From the NCBI RefSeq assembly GCF_040744945.1, contig NZ_CP160453.1, positions 5,704,001 through 5,768,000 of the forward strand: a DNA stretch of 64,000 nucleotides, read 5' to 3'. Origin of the DNA: Saccharothrix sp. HUAS TT1 (GTDB taxonomy: Bacteria; Actinomycetota; Actinomycetes; Mycobacteriales; Pseudonocardiaceae). Made by a program: the position numbers and the translations under genes. The stretch's first letter is position 1. Every line of letters begins with the position of its first letter. The notes beneath the pieces were generated by a model, which saw nothing but the letters and a program-made list of their open reading frames with translations, ran no database searches and was not told where the DNA came from. Below are positions 17,742 through 27,112 of this stretch, in pieces.

Positions 17742-20429
17742 CTGAGCACAGGTCTGGAGCGGTACGCGGCCGTCTTCGAGGCAGCCGACCCGCCACGCAC
17801 GTCCACCGTCGCCTTCTACCCCGCCCGGGACCCGGACGAGTCGCCGGAGGGTTTCGGCGACTCGCTCGCCGTCGCCGGTCCCGACGGCGTCCGCCGTGAC
17901 GTCGCCGCCCTGCGGATGCCGGTGTCCGACGCCGTCCCGCTGCTCAGCCGCGCTCGCCGCACGTCGCAGGCCCACCCGGCCACCGCGTTCTGGGGCGCGG
18001 CCGTGGTGGTGGCGTTGCAGCTCGTCGCGCGCGGCCGGGTGCGGCCCGCGGTCACCGACGGCGACTTCGACGCGTGGCTGCTGGGTCCGCTGGACGACGC
18101 CGACCAGGCCCGCGTGCGGGACCTGGCCGCCGCGATGCCCGCGCACGCCAGGGCCGTGCCGCTGCCGGGGCGCGACCCGGTGGAGCTGCCCGACGCGGAG
18201 CCGCTGCTGCGGGCGTTCCTGGACGCCGTCGCCGACACCATGCCGCGTGGCGCGGCGGCCGTGCGCGCCGCGGGCGCGCCCGCGTTCGCCGCCGTGCGGC
18301 CGCAGCGGGTGCCGCACCTGCGGGACTGGGCCGACCAGGGCGTGCGGATCTCGTTGCGGATCGAGGGCTTCGGCCCGTTCCGGGCGGTCGTGCAGGTGCA
18401 CAGCCTGGCCGACGCGGGCCGCGTGGTGGACGCCGCCGAGCTGTGGGCGTCGGCCAACCAGCGCTCCCGCGCCGACGCCACGGTCGCCCTGCGCCGCGCG
18501 GCCCGCGCCTGGTCGCCGCTGGAGCGGCTGCTCGACCAGCCGGTGCCCGACGAGGTCGAGCTGTCCGACGCCGACGTGGAGCACCTGCTGACCACCGGCG
18601 CGGTCCGCCTGGCCGGCGCGGGCGTGGACGTGCACTGGCCGCGGGAACTGGTGCGCGACCTGTCGGCGAAGGTCGTCATCGGGGAGCGCCCGGCCGACCG
18701 GCCCGCGTTCTTCGGGCCCGACCAGCTGACCTCGGTGGACTGGCGGCTCGCCCTGGGCGACGACCCGCTCACCCCCGACGAGCTGGACGTGCTCGCCGAG
18801 GCCACCCGGCCCGTCGTGCGGCTGCGCGACCGCTGGACGCTGGTGGACCCCGAACTGGCCCGCCGCGCCCGTGAGCGCGCCCTCAAGCCCGTCACCGCGA
18901 TCGACGCGCTCGGCGCGGCCCTCACCGGCGCCACCCGGGTCGACGGCGTGGACGTCGAGGTCGCGGCCACCGGTTGGCTGGACGAGCTGAAGTCCCGGCT
19001 CGCCGACCTCGACACCGACCCGATCGCGCAGCCGGCCGCGTTGCGCGCCACCCTGCGCGACTACCAGCTGCACGGCCTGCGCTGGCTGGACCGGATGACC
19101 TCGCTCGGCCTGGGCGCGTGCCTGGCCGACGACATGGGGCTGGGCAAGACCATCACCCTCATCGCGCTGCACCTGCACCGCGGCGACGGGCCGACGCTCG
19201 TGGTCTGCCCCGCGTCGCTGATGGGCAACTGGCAGCGCGAGGTCGAGCGGTTCGCGCCCGGCGTGCCGGTGCGCCGCTTCCACGGCCCGCGCCGCGACGT
19301 CGCGCACGAGGGGTTCGTGCTCACCACCTACGGCACGATGCGGTTGGACGCCGACAGGCTCGCCGACGTCGACTGGGGCCTGGTCGTCGCCGACGAGGCG
19401 CAGCACGTGAAGAACCCGTCCTCCGAGACGGCGAAGGCGTTGCGCCGCATCCCCGCCCGCGCCCGGGTCGCGCTCACCGGCACGCCCGTGGAGAACACGC
19501 TGTCGGAGCTGTGGGCGGTCCTGGACTGGACCACCCCGGGCCTGCTGGGCACGATGGCGCAGTTCAAGGCGCGCTGGGCCGGGCCCATCGAGGGCGACCG
19601 GGACCAGGAGGCCGCGGCGCGGTTCGCCCGGCTGGTGCGGCCGTTCCTGCTGCGCCGCCGCAAGACCGATCCCGGCATCGCGCCCGAGCTGCCGCCCAAG
19701 ACCGAGACCGACCAGCCGGTCGCCCTCACCCGCGAGCAGGCCGCGCTCTACGAGGCGGTGGTGCGGGAGCTGATGGCCGAGGTCCGGGCCGCCGACGGCA
19801 TCGCCCGCCGCGGCCGGATCGTCAAGCTCCTCACCGGGCTCAAGCAGGTGTGCAACCACCCCGCCCAGTACCTCAAGGAGGCGTCGCCGAAGCTCGCGGG
19901 CCGCTCCGGCAAGCTGGAACTGCTGGACGAACTGCTCGACACCATCCTGGCCGAGGACGGCGCGGTGCTCGTGTTCACCCAGTACGTCGCCATGGCGCGG
20001 CTGATCGAGAAGCACCTCGCCGGTCGCGGCGTCCCGTCCCAGCTGCTGCACGGCGGCACGCCCGTCCCGGCCCGCGAGGAGCTGGTGCGCCGCTTCCAGG
20101 ACGGGGAGTGCCCGGTGTTCCTGCTGTCCCTCAAGGCCGCGGGCACCGGTCTCAACCTGACCCGCGCCGACCACGTCGTGCACTACGACCGGTGGTGGAA
20201 CCCGGCCGTGGAGGACCAGGCCACCGACCGCGCGCACCGCATCGGACAGACCCGGCCCGTGCAGGTGCACCGGCTCATCGCCGAGGGCACCATCGAGGAC
20301 CGCATCGCCGCGATGCTGCGCGCCAAGCGCGACCTCGCCGACGCCGTCCTGTCCCGCGGCGAGGCCGCGCTCACCGAGCTGTCCGACGACGAGCTGGGCA
20401 ACCTGGTCGAACTGCGGAGCGGCACATGA
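17742..20429 (+). CDS. SNF2-family DEAD/DEAH-box helicase (probable CTG start)
   Basis: Double-stranded-DNA translocase of the SNF2 superfamily, about 895 residues. An N-terminal SNF2-associated region (about 1-420) precedes the ATPase core: ADDMGLGKT (Walker A), VVADEAQHVKN (motif II, DEAQ), LTGTPVEN (motif III), VFTQYVAMARLIEKHL and DRAHRIGQTRPVQVHRLI (motif VI). In-frame coding with normal codon use extends back from the ATG at 17916 to just after the padR stop at 17727-17729. The only start there is CTG at 17742, with GAGG seven bases upstream; if CTG is not used, translation begins later. The stop overlaps the SWIM gene (ATGA). A role in DNA repair, transcription or defence is not decided by sequence. 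Confidence 0.88.
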   Translation: MSTGLERYAAVFEAADPPRTSTVAFYPARDPDESPEGFGDSLAVAGPDGVRRDVAALRMPVSDAVPLLSRARRTSQAHPATAFWGAAVVVALQLVARGRVRPAVTDGDFDAWLLGPLDDADQARVRDLAAAMPAHARAVPLPGRDPVELPDAEPLLRAFLDAVADTMPRGAAAVRAAGAPAFAAVRPQRVPHLRDWADQGVRISLRIEGFGPFRAVVQVHSLADAGRVVDAAELWASANQRSRADATVALRRAARAWSPLERLLDQPVPDEVELSDADVEHLLTTGAVRLAGAGVDVHWPRELVRDLSAKVVIGERPADRPAFFGPDQLTSVDWRLALGDDPLTPDELDVLAEATRPVVRLRDRWTLVDPELARRARERALKPVTAIDALGAALTGATRVDGVDVEVAATGWLDELKSRLADLDTDPIAQPAALRATLRDYQLHGLRWLDRMTSLGLGACLADDMGLGKTITLIALHLHRGDGPTLVVCPASLMGNWQREVERFAPGVPVRRFHGPRRDVAHEGFVLTTYGTMRLDADRLADVDWGLVVADEAQHVKNPSSETAKALRRIPARARVALTGTPVENTLSELWAVLDWTTPGLLGTMAQFKARWAGPIEGDRDQEAAARFARLVRPFLLRRRKTDPGIAPELPPKTETDQPVALTREQAALYEAVVRELMAEVRAADGIARRGRIVKLLTGLKQVCNHPAQYLKEASPKLAGRSGKLELLDELLDTILAEDGAVLVFTQYVAMARLIEKHLAGRGVPSQLLHGGTPVPAREELVRRFQDGECPVFLLSLKAAGTGLNLTRADHVVHYDRWWNPAVEDQATDRAHRIGQTRPVQVHRLIAEGTIEDRIAAMLRAKRDLADAVLSRGEAALTELSDDELGNLVELRSGT

Positions 20430-21538
20430 GCGATCGCGTGAAGGGCTTCCCCGCGTTCGGCAAGGGCGTGCGCCGCGCCGGTTCCTGGTGGGGCAAGGCG
20501 TGGCTGCAGGCCCTGGAGGACACCTCGCTGGACCAGAAGCCCCTGAAGCAGGGCCGCAAGTACGCCCACGCGGGGCTGGTCGGCACCATCACCGTCAGCC
20601 CCGGCCGCCTCGACGCCACCGTCTACGACGTCGAGGACACCTACCGCACCTCGGTGCGCCTCACCCCGCTCACCGACGCCGAGTGGGACCGGTTCCTCGG
20701 CCAGATCGCCGCGAAGGCGGGCCACCTGGCCGCGCTGCTGGACCGGGAGATGCCCCGCGAGCTGGCCGACGCCGCCGCCGACGCGGGCGTGCCGCTGCTG
20801 CCCGGCATCGGCGACCTCGACCCCGAGTGCACCTGTCCGGGCTGGGAACTGCCCTGCAAGCACGCCGCCGCGCTGTGCCACCAGGCGTCCTGGCTGCTCG
20901 ACGCCGACCCGTGGGTGCTGCTGCTCCTGCGGGGCCGGGCCCAGGACGAGGTCGTCGCGGGCGCCCGACCGGCCACCGGCAAGTCCGCCGCGGGGGAGCG
21001 CGCGGTGGACGCCTACGCCCGGCCCGTCCGCGACCTGCCCGAGGACCCGCCACCCGGAGAACTCGGCCCGCTGCCGGAGTTCGAGCCCGTGCCGGGCCTG
21101 GACGTCGAGGTGCTGCGGCTGCTGGTCGCCGACGCCGCCGCCAAGGCCCGCGACGTCCTCGCCACCGGCGAGTGGCCCGCGCCCGACGACCGCCGCGACG
21201 TCATCCGGATGGCCGCCTGCCACCCCGCGCTGCGCGACCGCCTCGACGCCGACCCCCGTGCCGTGCGCGCCTGGCAGCAGGGCGGCCACGTCGCGCTCGA
21301 CGTCCTGGAGCAACCCTGGACCCCGGACCGCGCCGCCACCGCCCGCGCCCGTGCCGCCTGGGACAGCGGCGAACTCCCCGAACCCTCGGTGTGGCGCAAC
21401 CGCTGGACCGTCCACACCCGACAGGTGCGCTACGGCCGCGACGGCCGCTGGTACCCCTACCGGTCCGCCGACGGCGACTGGTGGCCGACCGGCGCCCCGC
21501 ACCGCGACCCGACCGCCGCCTTGGGCGACACCGACTGA
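20426..21538 (+). CDS. SWIM zinc-finger protein, partner of the SNF2 helicase
   Basis: 370-residue protein. The SWIM zinc finger CxCx(n)CxH is seen as CTCPGWELPCKHAAAL (about 135-150). The N-terminal part (WWGKAWLQALEDTS, KYAHAGLVGTITVSPG) and the C-terminal Trp-rich stretches (WYPYRSADGDWWP) recur in the actinobacterial proteins encoded next to SNF2 helicases. SWIM domains bind DNA or protein. The ATGA overlap with the SNF2 stop implies a 1:1 partnership. The convergent DUF5703 gene lies beyond a large palindrome. The molecular task of the pair is unknown. Confidence 0.88.
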   Translation: MSDRVKGFPAFGKGVRRAGSWWGKAWLQALEDTSLDQKPLKQGRKYAHAGLVGTITVSPGRLDATVYDVEDTYRTSVRLTPLTDAEWDRFLGQIAAKAGHLAALLDREMPRELADAAADAGVPLLPGIGDLDPECTCPGWELPCKHAAALCHQASWLLDADPWVLLLLRGRAQDEVVAGARPATGKSAAGERAVDAYARPVRDLPEDPPPGELGPLPEFEPVPGLDVEVLRLLVADAAAKARDVLATGEWPAPDDRRDVIRMAACHPALRDRLDADPRAVRAWQQGGHVALDVLEQPWTPDRAATARARAAWDSGELPEPSVWRNRWTVHTRQVRYGRDGRWYPYRSADGDWWPTGAPHRDPTAALGDTD

Positions 21539-21645
21539 GGCGATCGCGCGCTCGTCGGCCCATCCGATCCGGCCGACCCGGATCACGGGGCGCCCCAGTG
21601 ACCTCCGACAGCCCGATCGGTCGAGGAGTTCGCCCAGGAGCGATC

Positions 21646-21679
21646 ACTACCACAGGTGTGGTACCACACCTGTGGTAGT
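21646..21679. terminator. 34-bp perfect palindrome, probable bidirectional terminator
   Basis: ACTACCACAGGTGTGGT (21646-21662) is followed directly by its exact complement (21663-21679), with no loop. It lies between the convergent SWIM and DUF5703 genes. A terminator is the simplest reading. The lack of a loop would also fit a dimeric protein-binding site or a cruciform. Confidence 0.65.
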
Positions 21680-21696
21680 CGGGCGGATGCCGCGTT

Positions 21697-21912
21697 CTAG
21701 GTGATCACGCCCGGCACCACGGCGGCCGTCCGCTTGCGGCGCAGCCAGATCTTGCGCGAGCCGTCCCCGAACAGCAGCGTGCGCGACAGCTCCCACCCGG
21801 CGAACTCCGCGTGGATCGCCAGCTGCGTCGTCGCCGTGCGGCGGGAGACGCCGGCCGGCAGCCGCAGCGGCCGGTACTCCCAGTCCCCGTCGACCACCCC
21901 GTCGACCGTCAT
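21697..21912 (-). CDS. DUF5703-family small protein
   Basis: 71-residue protein of the actinobacterial DUF5703 type. WEYRPLRLPAGVSRRTATTQL and the closing SRKIWLRRKR are the hallmark of the family. It appears soluble, with no signal peptide or membrane helix, and is basic at the C-terminus. The ATG start overlaps the stop of the lipoprotein gene (ATGA), so the two are co-translated. The function of the family is unknown. A role linked to the lipoprotein partner is inference from the overlap only. Confidence 0.85.
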   Translation of the reverse strand: MTVDGVVDGDWEYRPLRLPAGVSRRTATTQLAIHAEFAGWELSRTLLFGDGSRKIWLRRKRTAAVVPGVIT

Positions 21913-22871
21913 CCGATCACCTGCATCCCTGCGCCGTCCCCGGACGCGACGTACACGCGCCCGCTGCCTGGGTCAACCGCCACCGAGTCCGGCTGCCGGA
22001 CGGTGGCGTGCCGGCGCCTCTCCACCGGCTCGCCCCCGGCGACGTCGAACGCCACCACCTCGTTGCGCTCGGTGAGCGTGATCCACAGCAGGTCGCGCTC
22101 ACCGTCGTAGGCCATCCCGTACGGCGCGCCCGGCACCGGGTAGCGCAGCCGCATGATCAGCGGGCCGGTGGAGAACGCCATCAGCTCGCCGCCGCGGGTG
22201 TCCACCACCAGCACCCGGCCGAACCGGTCGGCCACCGCGTTGGTCGCGCCCTCGCCCGCGCGCAGCCCCGCGCCGGGGCCGTCCGCCGCCGGGTCGAGGT
22301 CGAACACCGCGCTGCGCGGCCGGTCCAGCACCACCGCCGCGCCGCCCACCGCGACCAGCCGGTCCGGGCTGGAGATGCCGCCGACCACGTGCCCGTCCAC
22401 CGACACCTGCCGCAGGTCGCGCTGCGCGACCAGGGTCCGGCCGCCGACCGCGGCCACGTCCACCGGCGCGCCGTCCACCGCGCGCTGCGACGTCGTGCCG
22501 TCCGGCCGGATCGTCACCACCGCGCCGGCGGGCACCACGGCCTCCACCGCGTCGCCCGCGGCCACCAGCCGTTCCGCCGGGCCGGGCAGCGGCACCACCA
22601 GCGGCTCGCCCAGGGCGTCGGCGGGGTAGAGGGCCACCGAGGGCGGGTCGGCCACGGCCACCGCCACCCGGCCGCCGGCCACCGCGACGGCCGTCGCCCG
22701 GCCCAGCGGCAGCACCCGGCCCTCCGGCTGCGCGGACTGCGCCGGCGCCACCGCGGGCCGCGCGGGCTCCAGCGTGGTGGCCACCTGCAACGGGTCGCCC
22801 GGGTTGTCCCCGTTCGCGCAGGCGGAGACCAGAGCGGCCCCGGTGAGCACTACCGCCGCCAGTCGGCGCAA
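21909..22871 (-). CDS. Beta-propeller lipoprotein
   Basis: 320-residue exported lipoprotein. A short signal sequence ends in the lipobox LVSAC (Cys near 18), followed by repeated strand-turn units of a YVTN/NHL-like propeller (AYDGERDLLWITLTERNEV, PDSVAVDPGSGRVYVASGD). I chose the TTG at 22871 because GGGAGG lies eight bases upstream and it gives a normal-length lipoprotein signal; an ATG at 22913 would add 14 residues. It is followed by the overlapping DUF5703 gene and is divergent from the HExxH protease. It probably binds a ligand or partner at the outer face of the membrane, but which one is unknown. Confidence 0.85.
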   Translation of the reverse strand: MRRLAAVVLTGAALVSACANGDNPGDPLQVATTLEPARPAVAPAQSAQPEGRVLPLGRATAVAVAGGRVAVAVADPPSVALYPADALGEPLVVPLPGPAERLVAAGDAVEAVVPAGAVVTIRPDGTTSQRAVDGAPVDVAAVGGRTLVAQRDLRQVSVDGHVVGGISSPDRLVAVGGAAVVLDRPRSAVFDLDPAADGPGAGLRAGEGATNAVADRFGRVLVVDTRGGELMAFSTGPLIMRLRYPVPGAPYGMAYDGERDLLWITLTERNEVVAFDVAGGEPVERRRHATVRQPDSVAVDPGSGRVYVASGDGAGMQVIG

Positions 22872-23040
22872 CGTCGGACCTCCCGAATCGACCCCGTTCA
22901 GCCCTCCCAGCATCCATCACCGAACCGCCATCGTCACGCAGGGGGCGGGTGTTGTCGTTGGTCTGGGAAGGTGATAGTCGCGCCGCGGCCGTACCCCCGG
23001 ACCACTCAGGACGACTATCCCGGTGGAGGGAGGCGTCGCG

Positions 23041-24135
23041 ATGACCGTGGAGGACCTGCGCTGCCGGCACGTGCGGCTGCTGCGCGACCGGCGGGTGGTC
23101 GACGACCTCGGCCACCCGGACCACACCGACCCGCGGGCGGGTCCCGCCGACGTCGGCGAGCGGTACCACACGTGGAACCGGGTGGCCGCCGAGCCGCCCG
23201 CCGACCTGCTCGCCCGGCTGGTCGAGGTGCGGGTGCGGCCCGCCGCCTACCGGCGCCGGCACCTGCTCGACCGGCAGCGGACGCTGGACGCCGTCCAGCC
23301 GGAGGTGCTGCACCTGGCCCGCACCGCCGGGCGCGAACCGGCCACCCCGGTGCTCGCGGGCGTGTTCCCCACCGGCACGCTGGACGGCATCAGCGTCCCG
23401 GTGCCGGGCAGCGGCGTGCTGGTGCTGGTCAACGCCTCGCTGCTGGACCTGGTCGACGGCGTGCTGACGATCATGACCGCGGCGTCGCCGAACTACGGCG
23501 CGCCGCCGCTGCTGACCGGCGAGCAGGCGTCCTACGCGCTGGCCGAAGTCCTCAACGCCCACCTCTTCGGCAACGGCGCGGTCCGGGCCAGGCGGCTGCC
23601 CGAGCTGACCGGGCAGCGCGCCGCGCTCGTCTCGCTCATGGCCCGGCGCGCCACCCAGTTCGTGCTCGCCCACGAGATCGGCCACGTGCACGCCGGGCAC
23701 CTGGTGCACGCCCGCCGGCACACCGACGTCGACACCCCTGTGGGCGCGCTCGACGCCCGCGCCGTGGGCTGGCCGCGCGAGCACGAGGCCGACCGCGCCG
23801 CCGCCACGATCATGCTGCACAGCCTGGACGACCTCGGCGCCCGCGAGCTGGAGGCGCACGAGCCGTGCCTGGTCGGCGCGCTGCTGCTGGTGCTGTTCCT
23901 GCACGAGGTCACCGACCGGCTCGCCGACGAGCTGGGCCTCGCCGTCCCGTTCGCCGGTCTGCACCCGCCGCCCGTGCGGCGCATCCAGACCCTGGTCGAG
24001 CACGTCGCCGGCCGGGTCCGCACACCCCGCGCGCTGGACCTCGCCGCCGACGTGGCGACCTGGTTGGAGGACCGGCTCGACGGGGTGCGCGGTTGGCTGT
24101 GGCCGGCCGCGGGCGAACTCAGGTCAGGCGGGTGA
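23041..24135 (+). CDS. HExxH zinc-metalloprotease-like protein of unknown family
   Basis: 364-residue protein. HEIGHVHAGH (about 211-220) supplies the HExxH zinc site, and EHEADRAAA about 35 residues later supplies the third-ligand glutamate with a following Asp, as in gluzincins such as M48 or ImmA-type proteases. A hydrophobic stretch follows (LVGALLLVLFLHEV, about 278-291), then HPPPVRRIQTLV, reminiscent of HPP motifs after M48-type sites. There is no signal peptide. ATG start at 23041 after GGAGGGAGG. The last 17 bp overlap the convergent carbonic anhydrase gene. The substrate is unknown. I do not recognise a named family for the N-terminal 200 residues. Confidence 0.75.
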   Translation: MTVEDLRCRHVRLLRDRRVVDDLGHPDHTDPRAGPADVGERYHTWNRVAAEPPADLLARLVEVRVRPAAYRRRHLLDRQRTLDAVQPEVLHLARTAGREPATPVLAGVFPTGTLDGISVPVPGSGVLVLVNASLLDLVDGVLTIMTAASPNYGAPPLLTGEQASYALAEVLNAHLFGNGAVRARRLPELTGQRAALVSLMARRATQFVLAHEIGHVHAGHLVHARRHTDVDTPVGALDARAVGWPREHEADRAAATIMLHSLDDLGARELEAHEPCLVGALLLVLFLHEVTDRLADELGLAVPFAGLHPPPVRRIQTLVEHVAGRVRTPRALDLAADVATWLEDRLDGVRGWLWPAAGELRSGG

Positions 24136-24850
24136 CCGCGCCGGTGTCGAGCTGGTAGCTGGCCGCCACGACCTTCACGCCGTGGTGCTCCACCGCGGTG
24201 CGGATCGTCACCGAGCGCTCCAGCATCAGCGACGCCACCCGCTTGGCCTGGTTGTCCACGGCCGCGGCCAGGAACTTCGCCTCGTCGGCGTTCGGCCGGG
24301 TCGACAGCACGGCCGGTTCGATCGACCGCACCAGCACGCTGACGTCACCGGAGACCTGCGCCCGGCCGCGCACCACGTCCACCGCCGCCGACACCGCGCC
24401 GCACTTGGCGTGGCCGACCACGGCGATCAGCGGCACGCCCAGGTGCTCCACCGCGTACTCGATGCTGCCCAGCACGCTGTTGTCCAGCACCTCGCCCGCG
24501 GCGCGGATGGTGAACAGGTCGCCCAGCCCGGTGTCGAACACCAGCTCCGGCGGCACCCGCGAGTCCGCGCAGCCCAGGACGACGGCGAACGGGTGCTGGC
24601 CCTGCACCAGCGACTCGCGCCAGCGCAGCGACTCGTGGGGGTGGGTCTGTCGGCCGGTGACGAACCGGTGGTTGCCGTCCGCGAGCTTCCGCCACGCGCC
24701 CTCCGCGTCCAGGCTCGTGGCCTGGGGTGACGCGGGGGCCTGGGCCGATGCGGGCGCCCCGGCGGCCACGAAGGTCGCCGCGGTCCCGGCCGTGATGCCG
24801 AACATCCGACGCCGCGTCACCGCGGTCGGCTCAACGCTCAATTCACGCAC
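24119..24850 (-). CDS. Tat-exported beta-carbonic anhydrase
   Basis: 243-residue enzyme interconverting CO2 and bicarbonate. The zinc ligands and dyad are in CADSRVPPE (Cys, Asp-Arg) and GHAKCGAV (His, Cys); AAGEVLDNSVLGSIEYAV is typical of the beta class. The N-terminus carries a twin-arginine signal (TRRRMFG, a hydrophobic run, then APASAQA), so the folded enzyme is predicted to be exported. I chose the GTG at 24850, which places the twin-arginine motif near residue 13; the open frame continues 36 codons upstream without need. It is a single gene, convergent with the metalloprotease. Confidence 0.92.
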   Translation of the reverse strand: MRELSVEPTAVTRRRMFGITAGTAATFVAAGAPASAQAPASPQATSLDAEGAWRKLADGNHRFVTGRQTHPHESLRWRESLVQGQHPFAVVLGCADSRVPPELVFDTGLGDLFTIRAAGEVLDNSVLGSIEYAVEHLGVPLIAVVGHAKCGAVSAAVDVVRGRAQVSGDVSVLVRSIEPAVLSTRPNADEAKFLAAAVDNQAKRVASLMLERSVTIRTAVEHHGVKVVAASYQLDTGAVTRLT

Positions 24851-24968
24851 GCGGCAGAACCTAGACCCGGTTCGGCCTTTCGAGTGACGATGGGTTACGG
24901 AGATCACATGATCGGCCACGCACAGTGACAATACGCCCATGCGGGGCCTTTCGGACACACCGCGCGAA

Positions 24969-25934
24969 TCAGCCCATCGGCCGTTCGGGGTAGCCGAACT
25001 CGATCGCGCTGACGTCGTCCAGCGCCGCCCGGATCGCCGACGGCAGGGTCAGCTCCTCGGCCGCGAGCGAACCCAGCAGCTGGCCCGTGTCCCGCGCGCC
25101 GACCACCGGCGCCACCACGCCCGGCCGGTCCCGCACCCACGCCAGCGCCACGCACAGCGCGTTCGTGCCCAGCCCGTCCGCCGCCGTCGCCACCGCCTGC
25201 ACGATCCGCGCCGCCCGCTCCGTGCGGTGCTGCTCCACGTACCCGGCGAAGTGCGCCGACGCGCCGCGCGAGTCCGACGGCGTGCCGTTGCGGTACTTGC
25301 CGGTCAGCACGCCCCGCCCCAGCGGCGCCCACGGCAGCAGCCCGACCCCGTGGTGCTGCGCGGCCGGCACCACCTCACGCTCCACGCCGCGCTCCAGCAG
25401 CGAGTACTCCACCTGCGTCGACACCAGCGGCGTGTGCCCCGGCAGCGCCGCCGCCGTGCCCAGCTGCCAGCCCGAGTAGTTCGACACGCCCGCGTACCGC
25501 ACCCGGCCGGAGGTCACCGCCGCGTCCAGCGCCGACAGCGTCTCCTCCAGCGGCACCCCCGCGTCCCACGCGTGCAGCTGCCACAGGTCGACGTGCTCCA
25601 CGCCCAGCCTGCGCAGCGACCCGTCCAGCGCGTGCAGCAGCGCGCCGCGCGACGCGCCGCCGCCGAACGGGCCGTCGTTGCGCCTGGCCACCGCCTTGGT
25701 CGCGATCACCAGTTCGTCGCGCGGCACGACCTCGCCGAGCAGGCCGCCCAGGATGCGCTCGCTCTCGCCCTCCACGTACACGTCGGCGGTGTCCACCAGC
25801 GTGCCGCCGGCCTCGGCGAAGGCCAGCAACTGGGTGGCCGCCTCGTCCGCGTCGGTGTCCCGCCCCCAGGTCATCGTGCCCAGGGCCATCCGGGAGACCC
25901 GCAGTCCGCTGCGCCCGAGGTATCGCTGTTCCAC
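24969..25934 (-). CDS. Aldo/keto reductase
   Basis: 321-residue NADPH-dependent oxidoreductase with a TIM-barrel fold. The catalytic tetrad is visible: Asp and Tyr in VDTADVYVEGESE, Lys in IATKAV and His in LWQLHAWD. The cofactor-binding end has VVAPVVGARDTGQL. The N-terminus RYLGRSGLRVSRMALGTMTWG is the usual family start, so the GTG at 25934 is chosen over the open frame 41 codons longer. It is divergent from the LLM oxidoreductase with a 128-bp spacer. The substrate is not specified by sequence. Confidence 0.93.
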   Translation of the reverse strand: MEQRYLGRSGLRVSRMALGTMTWGRDTDADEAATQLLAFAEAGGTLVDTADVYVEGESERILGGLLGEVVPRDELVIATKAVARRNDGPFGGGASRGALLHALDGSLRRLGVEHVDLWQLHAWDAGVPLEETLSALDAAVTSGRVRYAGVSNYSGWQLGTAAALPGHTPLVSTQVEYSLLERGVEREVVPAAQHHGVGLLPWAPLGRGVLTGKYRNGTPSDSRGASAHFAGYVEQHRTERAARIVQAVATAADGLGTNALCVALAWVRDRPGVVAPVVGARDTGQLLGSLAAEELTLPSAIRAALDDVSAIEFGYPERPMG

Positions 25935-26062
25935 GCGGGGGAGCCTAAGGGTTGATCGACTTTCCGGCGGCCCGTGGCACGCACCTGTCAAGGCCGGATC
26001 GCGCCACGATCGGGGCACGCCGCCCTGGCGCCGCAGGTTACCGACCGGTACGGTCATCGCTC

Positions 26063-27112
26063 GTGCGACTGGGACTGAACCTCGGGTACTGGGGCGCGGG
26101 CAACGACGCCGCGAACCTCGAACTGGCCAGGGAAGCCGACCGACTGGGCTACTCGGTGGTGTGGGCCGCCGAGGCCTACGGCTCCGACGCGCCCACGGTC
26201 CTGGCCTGGGTGGCCGCGCAGACCGAGCGGGTCGACGTCGGCAGCGCCATCCTGCAGATCCCGGCGCGGACGCCGGCGATGACCGCGATGACCGCCGCCA
26301 CCCTCGACTCGCTGTCGGGCGGCCGGTTCCGGCTCGGCCTCGGCGTGTCCGGGCCGCAGGTGTCGGAGGGCTGGCACGGCGTGCGGTTCGACAAGCCGCT
26401 GGGCCGCACCCGCGAGTACGTCGACATCGTCCGCTCCGCCCTGCGCCGCGACCGCGTGCGCTACGACGGTGAGCACTACACGCTGCCGCTGCCCGACGGC
26501 CCCGGCAAGTCGCTCACCCTGACCGTGCACCCGGTGCGCGAGCACATCCCGGTCTACCTGGCCGCCGTCGGGCCCAGGAACGTGGAGCTGGCCGGCGAGA
26601 TCGCCGACGGCTGGCTCGCGCTGTTCCTGTCGCCCGAGCACTCCGGCGACGCCCTGGCCTCGCTCAAGGCCGGCCGCGAGAAGGCGGGCCGCACCCTGGA
26701 CGGGTTCGACGTCGCGGCCACCGTGCCCATGGTCGTCGGCGACGACTGGCGCGCCTGCGCCGACCGCATCCGCCCCTACGCCGCGCTCTACGTCGGCGGC
26801 ATGGGCAGCAGGCAGAAGAACTTCTACAACGACAACGCCGCGCGGATGGGCTTCGCCGCCGAAGCCGCCGAGGTGCAGGACCGCTACCTGGCCAAGGACT
26901 ACGAGGGCGCCATGGCCGCCCTGCCGGTCGACTTCCTCGACGGCACCTCCCTGCTCGGCGCCAAGGAGCGCATCGCCGACAAGATGCGCGCCTACGCCGA
27001 CGCGGGGGTCACCACGCTCACCCTTTCGCCCATGCTGCAAGATCTCGAGCAGGGGATCGCCGCGCTCCGCACGGCGACCGAAGCTCTGGATCTGGCAGGA
27101 GTGGGTAGTTGA
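26063..27112 (+). CDS. LLM-class, probably F420-dependent oxidoreductase
   Basis: 349-residue luciferase-like TIM-barrel enzyme. The N-terminus [29 protein letters not shown], the loop [27 protein letters not shown] and [23 protein letters not shown] match the F420-dependent branch common in mycobacteria and relatives. F420 use is inferred from family, not from a decisive residue. I take the GTG at 26063 because the family N-terminus begins there. The stop overlaps the TTG start of uppP (TTGA), making a three-gene operon with uppP and the phosphatase. Confidence 0.9.
   Translation: MRLGLNLGYWGAGNDAANLELAREADRLGYSVVWAAEAYGSDAPTVLAWVAAQTERVDVGSAILQIPARTPAMTAMTAATLDSLSGGRFRLGLGVSGPQVSEGWHGVRFDKPLGRTREYVDIVRSALRRDRVRYDGEHYTLPLPDGPGKSLTLTVHPVREHIPVYLAAVGPRNVELAGEIADGWLALFLSPEHSGDALASLKAGREKAGRTLDGFDVAATVPMVVGDDWRACADRIRPYAALYVGGMGSRQKNFYNDNAARMGFAAEAAEVQDRYLAKDYEGAMAALPVDFLDGTSLLGAKERIADKMRAYADAGVTTLTLSPMLQDLEQGIAALRTATEALDLAGVGS

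Noticed and set aside
17118..20270. A 1050-codon open frame on the minus strand opposite the SNF2 gene.
   Set aside because: It is a GC-rich shadow. It has no recognisable domain, is dominated by His/Arg/Gly/Gln, and lies opposite clear helicase motifs.
22973..23019. GATAGTCG/CGACTATC inverted repeat before the metalloprotease gene.
   Set aside because: Eight-base arms 31 bp apart could arise by chance and no regulator is adjacent.
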